Positions 1 to 7,255 of a stretch of DNA of 64,000 nt are shown here, one piece after another. The notes under the pieces are model-generated. The model saw only the letters and a list, made by a program, of their open reading frames with translations. It was not told the DNA's origin and ran no database searches. A program made the translations under genes and the position numbers. Positions within the stretch are counted from its first letter, which is position 1; each line of letters begins with the position of its first letter. The stretch comes from Thalassospira lucentensis (GTDB lineage: Bacteria > Pseudomonadota > Alphaproteobacteria > Rhodospirillales > Thalassospiraceae). The stretch is from NCBI RefSeq assembly GCF_001613805.1, contig NZ_LPVY01000005.1, forward strand, positions 476,686 through 540,685, read 5' to 3'.

Positions 1-533
1 CGGTTGATCCGCTGTCGCCCGGTGCCAAGGTCCTGCTGGATCAGTTGGCCGATAACGGCAATATCGGTTTTGCCGATGCCACCAAGCTTCTGCCGGTTCT
101 GGTCAAATGTTTCGGCGCGCAGCACGGCCCGGTAGCCGAGGCCGATTATGAGGTCCTTTTGGCAGAGTCGGCCGAAATGGCGTGGATTTCGACCGAAGGC
201 AATGCGTTCAATCATGCAACGGATCGGGTTGACGATATCGAGGCTGTCGCCAGCGAACAGCGCGCCAAAGGTCGCCCGATGAAGGAAAAGGTCGAGATTT
301 CCAGCACCGGATCGGTGCGTCAGACCGCATTCAAGGCAACCCGTGTCCTGCGTCAGATGCGTGATGCCAATGGCGATCTGGTGACCCGCGATGTGCCCGG
401 TTCCTTCTATGAATTCATCAGCCGCGATCACGTGCGTGACGAGACGACCGGTGAACAAAAACTTGATCTGCGATTTGACAGCAGCAATGCACAGGGCATC
501 TTTAAGATGACTGCCGGAAGCAAGGCGGCATAA
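1..533 (+). CDS. hglS: 2-oxoadipate dioxygenase/decarboxylase, C-terminal part (window edge)
   Basis: This is the last ~177 residues of a DUF1338 / HglS (YdcJ) family protein. The frame is open from base 3, so the start lies outside the window and a TTG near base 45 is not the true start. HglS enzymes are VOC-fold metalloenzymes that turn 2-oxoadipate plus O2 into 2-hydroxyglutarate and CO2, a late step of lysine / 2-aminoadipate breakdown. Two likely metal ligands are visible: the His of NHATDRVDD (codon 213-215) and the Glu of FYEFISRD (codon 411-413). The downstream flavoprotein, aminotransferase and ALDH7-type dehydrogenase fit a lysine catabolic cluster. Family assignment is by recognition of the C-terminal motif block. 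Confidence 0.85.
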   Translation, partial: VDPLSPGAKVLLDQLADNGNIGFADATKLLPVLVKCFGAQHGPVAEADYEVLLAESAEMAWISTEGNAFNHATDRVDDIEAVASEQRAKGRPMKEKVEISSTGSVRQTAFKATRVLRQMRDANGDLVTRDVPGSFYEFISRDHVRDETTGEQKLDLRFDSSNAQGIFKMTAGSKAA

Positions 534-554
534 GGAAGCAAAAAGGCCGGAATG

Positions 555-582
555 CCGGAACGGATTGTACCGTTCCGGTTTC
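555..582 (+). terminator. Hairpin after hglS
   Basis: Perfect 9-bp stem CCGGAACGG / CCGTTCCGG with loop ATTGTA, followed by a short TTTC. It lies between the hglS stop and the next gene. The T-tract is weak, so it may only attenuate read-through into the flavoprotein gene. Confidence 0.5.
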
Positions 583-610
583 AAAACATTCTATCGGGTG
601 ACAGGCGATC

Positions 611-1798
611 ATGGGATCAGTGGACGAAAATTATGATGTCATCATTGTGGGCGGGGCTGTTATCGGAAGCTCCGCCGCATGGTTTTTGACCGGGCGGGAT
701 GATTTCAAGGGCCGTGTTCTGGTCATTGAAAAAGACCCGAATTATGAATTCTGTTCGACAACCCTGTCGGCGGCCTCGATCCGTCAGCAGTTTTCGACCC
801 CGATCAATATTGAAATGTCGGGTTTTGGCATTGAATTCCTGCGCAACCTGAAACGTGATCTTGATCCCGAAGTCGATATTTCCTTCCATGAAAAGGGCTA
901 TCTGGTTCTGGCTACCGAGTCCGGGCGCGATATCCTGCGTCAGAATCACGCAACCCAGACCAAGCTGGGGGCCGACATCGTCTGGATGGAACCCGACGAA
1001 CTGGCGGCCAAATATCCGTGGATGAGCACATCCGATCTGGCGGCGGCCTGCTGGGGCCGTACCGGCGAGGGATGGTTTGATGCCTATTCCCTGATGCAAT
1101 CCTTCCGCAAACAGGCCCGCCGTCAGGGGGCCGATTATATCGACGGCGAAGTTGTCGAGGTTCTGCGCGATGGCGATCAGGTCACGGGTGTGGTCCTGAA
1201 AGATGGACGGCGGTTTGGCTGCGGGGCGCTGATTAACGCGGCGGGAACCGGTGGATCAAAAGTTGCCCGCATGGCGGGGCTTGAAATCCCGGTCGAGCCG
1301 CGCAAACGGTGCATCTTTGTGTTTGATTGCCGTGATGCGGCCGACATTAACGCGGCCTGCCCGATGCTGATTGATCCAAGTGGCCTTTATGTCCGCCCCG
1401 AAGGCGATCTTTTCATTACGGGCATTGCACCGCCCGCGGACCGTGATCCGGAATGCTGGGACTTCGAAGTCGATTACAGCCTGTTTGACGATATCATCTG
1501 GCCGGGACTTTACGAGCGTTGCGAACGGTTTGAGGCGATCAAGATGGTCAATGCCTGGGCCGGGCATTATTCCTATAACCTGCTTGATCAGAACGCGATC
1601 ATCGGTCCGCATCCCGAGGTAAAGAACTTCTTCTTTGCCAATGGTTTTTCGGGCCACGGATTGCAGCAAAGCCCGGCAGTTGGCCGTGGCCTTTCGGAAC
1701 TGATCGTCGCAGGCCATTACCAGACCCTTGATATGTCCGTGTTCGGCTATGAGCGCATCCGCGACAATGCCCCGGTTCTGGAACTGAACGTGATTTAA
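611..1798 (+). CDS. FAD-dependent oxidoreductase of the DAO (DadA/FOXRED1-like) family
   Basis: A 395-residue flavoprotein. Residues 9-16 (DVIIVGGA) begin the Rossmann FAD-binding fold and VLVIEKD (about 36-42) is its second strand. The segment CSTTLSAASIRQQFS (about 50-64) resembles the FOXRED1 / glycine-D-amino-acid oxidase group, and NGFSGHGLQQSP near residue 350 is the C-terminal FAD-contact motif. Such enzymes oxidise amines or amino acids, passing electrons to O2 or quinone. The substrate cannot be read from sequence. Its position between hglS and the aminotransferase suggests a lysine-derived compound such as pipecolate, or an N-substituted amino acid. L-2-hydroxyglutarate oxidase (LhgO) is in the same superfamily but the N-terminal signature here does not look like LhgO. 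The start is ATG with GTGACAGGCG upstream. Confidence 0.8.
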   Translation: MGSVDENYDVIIVGGAVIGSSAAWFLTGRDDFKGRVLVIEKDPNYEFCSTTLSAASIRQQFSTPINIEMSGFGIEFLRNLKRDLDPEVDISFHEKGYLVLATESGRDILRQNHATQTKLGADIVWMEPDELAAKYPWMSTSDLAAACWGRTGEGWFDAYSLMQSFRKQARRQGADYIDGEVVEVLRDGDQVTGVVLKDGRRFGCGALINAAGTGGSKVARMAGLEIPVEPRKRCIFVFDCRDAADINAACPMLIDPSGLYVRPEGDLFITGIAPPADRDPECWDFEVDYSLFDDIIWPGLYERCERFEAIKMVNAWAGHYSYNLLDQNAIIGPHPEVKNFFFANGFSGHGLQQSPAVGRGLSELIVAGHYQTLDMSVFGYERIRDNAPVLELNVI

Positions 1799-1860
1799 AT
1801 CGATTTCGTAACGAATATTCGAAATCAATAACTTAACGATGAAAGCCGGAGCAACCCCAC

Positions 1861-3204
1861 ATGCCCCGTGACGATATGACCAACCAGACACAAGATGCCG
1901 CGATGGACGCCACCACTGTCACGGCACGCCAGAAACACAGCGTTTCAAATGGTATTCGCACTCTGCACCCGATTTATCTGGATCGGGCGCTTAATGCCGA
2001 AGCCTGGGATATCGATGGCAATCGTTATATCGATTTCATCGGCGGGATCGGGGTGCTGAATACCGGGCATCGCAATCCGGTCGTGATGGACCGTGTGGCA
2101 GCGCAGTGCGAACGTTTTACCCATTCGTGCTTTAACGCGTTGCCCCATGAACCTTATGTCGCGGTAACCGATTGGCTGGCGCAAAACTGCCCGATTGAAG
2201 GTCCGGCAAAATCGATGCTTACCAATTCCGGGGCGGAGGCGATGGAAAATGCCCTCAAACTCGCCCGCGCCTTTACCGGCCGGACGGGTGTTCTGGCCTT
2301 TGAAGGGGCGTTTCATGGCCGAACCCTTGCGACCCTTGCGCTGACGGGCAAAACCAAACCCTACAAGACCGGGCTTGGGCCGCTTCCGGGGCCGGTTTAC
2401 CATTTGCCATATCCCTGCCGTGAAACCGGTGTATCGGTGGCCGATGCAATGGACGCAATTGCCAGATTGTTTGCCGTATCGGTCGACCCCGGAAGCATCG
2501 GTGCCGTGGTGATCGAACCCGTGCAGGGCGAAGGTGGTTTCAGGGCGTGCGACGCGGCGTTCCTTGCCGAACTGCGCCGTCTTTGCGATGCCAATGGCAT
2601 GGTTCTGATCGCTGATGAAATCCAGTCGGGCTTTGGCCGGACGGGTAAGATGTTCGCCATCGAGCATGCCAATGTCTGCCCCGACATCCTCGTGATGGGC
2701 AAGGGCATTGGCGGTGGTTTCCCGCTGGCGGCGATCACGGGGGCGGAGGATGTAATGAATGCCCTGCTGCCCGGTGGTCTGGGCGGAACCTATTCCGGCA
2801 ATCCGGTGGCCTGTGCGGCGGCAACCGGTGTGTTCGAGGTGCTGGAAACAGACGGCATTTTGAACCGTGCCAAGCAGCTTGGCGAAAAATATGCCACCCA
2901 TATTTCCTGGTTGCGTGATTTGCCCGGCGGGCATGTGATTGGCGCGATGCGGGGTATTGGCGCAATGCGCGCCTTCGAATTGATCGCAGATGACGGGGCA
3001 CCGTCGCCGAAACGTCTGCAAACATTATTGCAACTGGCCCGTGCAAGCGGGCTATTGTTGATGCCAAGTGGTGAACACGCCAATGTGGTGCGCCTTCTGG
3101 CCCCGCTGACCATTCCGTTCGAACAGGTCGATGAAGCTTTTGCCATCATCGGCAAGTTGCTGCCAAAGCTGGCGGCGGTGTCGGATGCGGATGACCGGTC
3201 GTGA
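1861..3204 (+). CDS. Class III PLP aminotransferase (GabT-like), probable 2-aminoadipate or omega-amino transaminase
   Basis: A 447-residue fold-type I class III aminotransferase. Diagnostic stretches are NSGAEAMENALKLAR (cofactor phosphate binding), FHGRTLATLALTGK, the DEIQSGFGRTG block with the PLP-pyridine Asp, and ILVMGKGIGGG with the Schiff-base lysine at residue 281. It is closest in appearance to 4-aminobutyrate--2-oxoglutarate transaminases. In this cluster it could transaminate 2-aminoadipate to 2-oxoadipate (feeding HglS) or remove the epsilon-amino group of lysine (making the semialdehyde for the next gene); sequence alone does not decide. GGAG about 9 bases upstream supports the ATG at 1861; a second ATG at 1876 is possible. 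Confidence 0.8.
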   Translation: MPRDDMTNQTQDAAMDATTVTARQKHSVSNGIRTLHPIYLDRALNAEAWDIDGNRYIDFIGGIGVLNTGHRNPVVMDRVAAQCERFTHSCFNALPHEPYVAVTDWLAQNCPIEGPAKSMLTNSGAEAMENALKLARAFTGRTGVLAFEGAFHGRTLATLALTGKTKPYKTGLGPLPGPVYHLPYPCRETGVSVADAMDAIARLFAVSVDPGSIGAVVIEPVQGEGGFRACDAAFLAELRRLCDANGMVLIADEIQSGFGRTGKMFAIEHANVCPDILVMGKGIGGGFPLAAITGAEDVMNALLPGGLGGTYSGNPVACAAATGVFEVLETDGILNRAKQLGEKYATHISWLRDLPGGHVIGAMRGIGAMRAFELIADDGAPSPKRLQTLLQLARASGLLLMPSGEHANVVRLLAPLTIPFEQVDEAFAIIGKLLPKLAAVSDADDRS

Positions 3205-3238
3205 TCGCCGTAAAACTCAAAAAGAAGGGAGCTTAACC

Positions 3239-4738
3239 GTGAGTTTCAAAAACATTCTGACCGAACTGGGCCTGTCCGAGGCCGAGATTTCCAATGGTAC
3301 GCTTAAGGTTCAGACCCCGGTTGACGGTTCTGAAATTGCGGCTGTTGCCGAAACCGATCCGTCGGAAATGAACGACATCATTGCGCGTTCGAAAAAGGCA
3401 TTTGCCCAGTGGCGTCAGGTGCCCGGCCCGCGCCGTGGTGAACTGGCCCGTCTTCTGGGCGAGGAACTGCGCGCGGTCAAGGAACCGCTGGGACGTCTGG
3501 TGTCGCTTGAATGCGGCAAGATCTATCAGGAAGGTCTTGGCGAAGTTCAGGAAATGATCGATATCTGCGATTTTGCCGTCGGCCTGTCGCGTCAGCTTTA
3601 CGGTCTGACCATCGCGTCCGAACGTCCGGGCCATAAAATGATGGAAAACTGGCATCCGCTGGGCGTTGTTGGCGTCATTTCGGCGTTTAACTTCCCGGTT
3701 GCCGTCTGGTCTTGGAATACCGCGCTTGCACTGGTCTGCGGGAACTCGGTGATCTGGAAACCGTCGGAAAAAACCCCGCTTACCGCCCTTGCCTGCCAGA
3801 AAATCTTTGAAAAGGCATTGGCGAAATTTGGTGATGCGCCGGAAGGCCTGCATCATGTCGTCATCGGCGATCGTCGCATTGGCGAAGCCCTTACCGACAG
3901 CCATGATGTGGCACTTGTTTCGGCAACCGGTTCGACCCGTATGGGCCGCGAAGTTGCCCCGCGTGTGGCGGAACGTTTTGGCCGTACCATCCTGGAACTG
4001 GGTGGCAACAATGCCATGATCGTGACCCCGTCTGCCGACCTTGATATGACTGTGCGTGCGGTGGTCTTCTCGGCGGTTGGCACCTGTGGCCAGCGTTGCA
4101 CATCCCTGCGTCGCGTGATTGTCCATAAGGACGTCAAAGACGAATTGCTGCCGAAAATCGTTGCTGCCTATAAATCGGTAAAGATTGGCGATCCGCTTGC
4201 CGATGGTACGCTTGTCGGCCCGCTGATTGACGAAGACAGCTTCAACAACATGCAAACTGCCCTTGCCAATGCGAAAAAGGATGGCGGGAAAGTGCATGGC
4301 GGTGAACGTACACTGGCCGATCAGTATCCGAACGCCTATTACGTCACCCCTGCGGTTGTTGAAATGCCGTCGCAGACCGAAACCGTACGCAACGAGACCT
4401 TTGCGCCAATCCTGTATGTCATGACCTATGAAACGCTTGAAGAAGCCATTGCGCTTCAGAACGGCGTGCCCCAGGGCCTGTCATCCTGCATCTTCTCGAC
4501 CGATCTGCGGGAAACCGAACTGTTCCTGTCGGCGGTTGGTTCGGATTGCGGGATCGCCAACGTCAATATCGGCCCGTCGGGTGCGGAAATCGGCGGTGCG
4601 TTTGGCGGTGAAAAAGAAACCGGTGGCGGACGTGAATCGGGTTCGGACGCATGGAAAGGCTATATGCGTCGTGCGACCAACACGATCAACTATTCCCGCG
4701 AACTGCCGCTGGCGCAGGGGATTAAATTCGATATCTGA
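3239..4738 (+). CDS. amaB: ALDH7-family L-2-aminoadipate semialdehyde / piperideine-6-carboxylate dehydrogenase
   Basis: A 499-residue NAD(P)-dependent aldehyde dehydrogenase with the antiquitin (ALDH7A1) signature FNFPVAVWSWNTALALVCGN. The catalytic pair is visible: Glu253 in ILELGGNNAM and Cys287 in GQRCTSLRR; the cofactor loop is SATGSTRMG. ALDH7 enzymes oxidise 2-aminoadipate 6-semialdehyde, in equilibrium with piperideine-6-carboxylate, to 2-aminoadipate. The frame is open further upstream, but the start is set at GTG 3239 because AAGAAGGGA sits about 8 bases before it and the protein then begins at the normal family N-terminus. It lies 34 bases after the aminotransferase, so the two are probably co-transcribed. 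Confidence 0.88.
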   Translation: MSFKNILTELGLSEAEISNGTLKVQTPVDGSEIAAVAETDPSEMNDIIARSKKAFAQWRQVPGPRRGELARLLGEELRAVKEPLGRLVSLECGKIYQEGLGEVQEMIDICDFAVGLSRQLYGLTIASERPGHKMMENWHPLGVVGVISAFNFPVAVWSWNTALALVCGNSVIWKPSEKTPLTALACQKIFEKALAKFGDAPEGLHHVVIGDRRIGEALTDSHDVALVSATGSTRMGREVAPRVAERFGRTILELGGNNAMIVTPSADLDMTVRAVVFSAVGTCGQRCTSLRRVIVHKDVKDELLPKIVAAYKSVKIGDPLADGTLVGPLIDEDSFNNMQTALANAKKDGGKVHGGERTLADQYPNAYYVTPAVVEMPSQTETVRNETFAPILYVMTYETLEEAIALQNGVPQGLSSCIFSTDLRETELFLSAVGSDCGIANVNIGPSGAEIGGAFGGEKETGGGRESGSDAWKGYMRRATNTINYSRELPLAQGIKFDI

Positions 4739-4766
4739 TTTTATTGCTGATCAGGTTCTAACAATG

Positions 4767-4795
4767 AAACGCCGCTGATTATTCGGCGGCGTTTT
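4767..4795 (+). terminator. Intrinsic terminator of the lysine catabolic operon
   Basis: Perfect 9-bp stem AAACGCCGC / GCGGCGTTT with a 10-base loop and a TTTT tail. It overlaps the stop codon and last codons of the convergent AbiC-like gene, so the AT-rich gene abuts the operon end with no spacer. Confidence 0.85.
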
Positions 4796-5612
4796 CAATT
4801 CCAAATGCTTTCTCAGAAAAGTAAATCTTGTGATCTTTCTCAAGTAATTGGTTCCCCGGAAGGTTGTCAAATAGCGCGTGATTTTCGGCTATTGTTTTGA
4901 ACTTTCTGCCTTGTTCAGAAAAGCTATTGTAAAATAGCAACTTCAATTCTTGATTTGACAATTGGGATCGCACCATTCGGGAGTGGTGTTTTCTTGTATG
5001 ATCACTTTGGTCGATGAATTTGAATATGTTGTATAAATACCTAAAATAATGAGATATCTTATTAGAATATCCGTTCATAAAAAATGTAGAAAAATTATTT
5101 ATAATTTCTGATTTTGTATATGGTCTATCTTCAATAATATTATATTCTGTTATTATGTAATCTTTGTATTTTTTGTCCATTAATTGACAAATGTATTCAA
5201 TCGCATCACGGCCTTTGAAAGTCTTTTTTACGTTGTCATGTTCGATTTCTATCGAATCTACAATTTCGTTAAACATGGACAACATTTGAAATAAAGTGTT
5301 TTCAAATTTTTGTGCGTTTATTTGCTCGGATTGAATCTCAAGTGCATCAGCTGACCGTATGAGTTCATTTCTCGTTAGTGACAGCTCCTTACGTTGAAGT
5401 GCGATAGTTAGCAGCAAGCCAAGCACAGTCACAAAGGTGAAAATTGGATTTAGAGTTCCGCCAAAAAAGTCACCCCATTGCCCCAGACCCTTGAAAAGTT
5501 CTGGATCTCTGACGCCAAACCACAGCAATCCTAGTCCAGTTAATGCTGCAACAATTACAGAAATAACAAAGGCAATTGTAGGCCAGTTATTTTCTTTTAC
5601 ATTGTCGCTCAT
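4779..5612 (-). CDS. Putative phage abortive-infection (AbiC-like) membrane protein
   Basis: A 277-residue protein with two predicted membrane helices (about 12-34 and 54-72) around the motif GDFFGGTLNPIF (47-58). A charged helix follows (RKELSLTRNELIRSADALEIQSE, interrupted here only in description), then QKFENTLFQML and GRDAIEYI. This layout is that of the Pfam putative phage abortive infection protein family. The family name comes from lactococcal AbiC; most members are untested. The gene is far more AT-rich than its neighbours, with many TTA, ATA, AAA and AAT codons, which suggests horizontal transfer. The start is uncertain: ATG at 5612 gives a typical short N-terminus, ATG at 5654 is also in frame, and upstream of that the frame runs into the sodB terminator. 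It needs its own promoter. Confidence 0.75.
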   Translation of the reverse strand: MSDNVKENNWPTIAFVISVIVAALTGLGLLWFGVRDPELFKGLGQWGDFFGGTLNPIFTFVTVLGLLLTIALQRKELSLTRNELIRSADALEIQSEQINAQKFENTLFQMLSMFNEIVDSIEIEHDNVKKTFKGRDAIEYICQLMDKKYKDYIITEYNIIEDRPYTKSEIINNFSTFFMNGYSNKISHYFRYLYNIFKFIDQSDHTRKHHSRMVRSQLSNQELKLLFYNSFSEQGRKFKTIAENHALFDNLPGNQLLEKDHKIYFSEKAFGIENAAE

Positions 5613-5676
5613 AGGTGGCTTCTCGTCATGTTTCCATGCTTTCAATGGTTGCATGATGTACCGCTTAATTAAATAA

Positions 5677-5702
5677 AAAAACGGCCCCGAAGGGACCGTT
5701 TT
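5677..5702 (-). terminator. sodB terminator
   Basis: On the minus strand a short stem AACGGTCCC / GGGGCCGTT (one G-T pair, loop TTC) is followed by a run of seven Ts. It lies about 30 bases past the sodB stop and insulates sodB from the AbiC-like gene. Confidence 0.85.
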
Positions 5703-5731
5703 CTTTAATTCTGTTTCCAAGCTTTGGCTGA

Positions 5732-6337
5732 TTAGCCAGCCTTCGAGAAACGCTCTGCAACATATTCCCAGTTAACCAGGTCGTTGATGAACGCTTTGAC
5801 ATAGTCCGGGCGCGCGTTGCGGTAATCGATGTAGTAGGAGTGTTCCCACACATCGCAACCGAGCAGCGGGGTCTGACCGTGAACCAGCGGGTTTTCCGCG
5901 TTCGGGGTTTTGGTCACGACCAGCTTGCCGGATTTGTCGAGTGCCAGCCAGCACCAGCCCGAACCGAACTGGGTCACACCAGCCTGAATGAAGGCTTCCT
6001 TGAAGGCATCGACGGAGCCGAAATCTTCAACGATTTTCTTTTCCAGTTCGCCCGGAATGTTGCCGCCGCCATTTTTCTTCATCATCTGCCAGAACTCGAT
6101 ATGGTTCCAGTGCTGGGCAGCGTTGTTGAAGAGGCCGGCTTTGGATGCATCGCCATAGGATGCAACAACGATTTCTTCGAGCGACTTGCCTTCAAGGCCG
6201 GAACCTTCGAGCAGCTTGTTGCCGTTCACAACATAGGCGTTGTGGTGTTTGTCATGGTGAAACTCAAGGGTTTCAGCCGACATGACCGGTGCAAGCGCGT
6301 CATAGGCATAGGGGAGTGCAGGGAGTTCAAGAGCCAT
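5732..6337 (-). CDS. sodB: Superoxide dismutase, Fe/Mn type
   Basis: A 201-residue iron/manganese superoxide dismutase, the normal family length, with no signal peptide (cytoplasmic). It dismutes superoxide to H2O2 and O2. The metal ligands are His27, His79 (in QHWNHIEFW), Asp162 and His166 (in CDVWEHSYY). The QFGSGWCWL block and the AAQ just before the second ligand favour the iron-type group, but metal choice cannot be proven from sequence. GAGGATC upstream acts as ribosome binding site for the ATG. It has its own terminator, so it is probably monocistronic. Confidence 0.97.
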   Translation of the reverse strand: MALELPALPYAYDALAPVMSAETLEFHHDKHHNAYVVNGNKLLEGSGLEGKSLEEIVVASYGDASKAGLFNNAAQHWNHIEFWQMMKKNGGGNIPGELEKKIVEDFGSVDAFKEAFIQAGVTQFGSGWCWLALDKSGKLVVTKTPNAENPLVHGQTPLLGCDVWEHSYYIDYRNARPDYVKAFINDLVNWEYVAERFSKAG

Positions 6338-6762
6338 GATACAGATCCTCGACTTTCGTTATTGGTTTGTGCGGTCAGCACAGGGCTGATGCAACATATC
6401 CCCATTACCGCCTGCCGTAAAAGTGAAAATCCCGTGCAACCTGTTGGAAAACTTGTTGCTCTGGATGATCATTGCCTTTTGGCGGGTTCGGAAACGGGCA
6501 TGATGGAAAACCTCGTGGTCCTAATCCTCGGCCTTTATCTAGGTCAAAGGCAGCAGCACGCAATGGCCAGACGGGCTTTGCGAATTGAGTTACGCTGCAT
6601 ATCCCTTAAACAAGCGAGCCTGCGCATCGTTCCATGAATAGGGAAATTTTCTGAAATCGGTGAATGATCCCCCGACCAGTGGCTTTGTAAAAATCCCCGT
6701 GGTTCCGATAGCATCGTGTTATCGGGCGCGTTGTACCCCGAGCCGTCAAACCGGCCAGTCCG
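6338..6762. other. Intergenic stretch upstream of sodB, no gene seen
   Basis: About 425 bases between the sodB start and the end of the small exported-protein gene, both on the minus strand. Reading frames here are short and lack ribosome binding sites or recognisable protein character. It must contain the sodB promoter, but I could not pick a convincing -35/-10 pair or a known regulator site. Confidence 0.5.
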
Positions 6763-7068
6763 TTATTCCTTGTATAGGCTGACCATGTTTTGAATGTCGG
6801 TACCATTGCGGATCATGACGTCATATTCCCCCTTTTGCAGGCGGGAAATATCGATACGGCACGGGAAAGAGCCGCAATCTTTGTTCAGCGCAATCGATCC
6901 GTCCTGAAAGGACAGGATGACTTCGCCTTTTGCCTGATCAGCATGGATGGTGACACTGTCGGTGGTCGCTTTCGGTGCGACACGGATTGCAGCCAGTGCG
7001 GCTGTCGTCACTGTCAAAACTCCGACGAGGGCGATTACAACCGGCTTGCTGCGCAAAGATCTAAACAT
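6763..7068 (-). CDS. Small exported or membrane-anchored hypothetical protein
   Basis: A 101-residue protein of unknown function. The N-terminus (MFRSLRSKPVVIALVGVLTV, then TTAALAA) is a basic segment plus a hydrophobic core ending in small residues, a likely signal peptide or single membrane anchor. The rest (KGEVILSFQDGSIALNKDCG, then PCRIDISRLQKGEYDV) looks like a small beta-rich domain with two cysteines about six residues apart (CGSFPC). The ATG at 7068 is chosen because AGGAAACAAC stands directly upstream and the signal-like segment starts there; the frame stays open 35 codons further back. I do not recognise a family. Confidence 0.6.
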   Translation of the reverse strand: MFRSLRSKPVVIALVGVLTVTTAALAAIRVAPKATTDSVTIHADQAKGEVILSFQDGSIALNKDCGSFPCRIDISRLQKGEYDVMIRNGTDIQNMVSLYKE

Positions 7069-7184
7069 GTTGTTTCCTCGCGCTTCTTTTTGGTGATGCA
7101 AAGATGCGCGGTGAAGACGGGAAAATGGGGGCGCAAATGCGGCATTTCCGTGCCGAATGTTTCGATTTTCCAACCGTCACACGT

Positions 7185-7220
7185 AAAAAGCCCCCTGAAC
7201 AAAAGGTTAGGGGGCTTTCT
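7185..7220 (-). terminator. tex terminator
   Basis: Perfect 10-bp stem AAAGCCCCCT / AGGGGGCTTT, with TTTTT beyond it on the minus strand, 36 bases after the tex stop. It separates tex from the small exported-protein gene. Confidence 0.85.
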
Positions 7221-7255
7221 ACAATCAGTTGAGATGCGAAATTTTTATGAAATCT

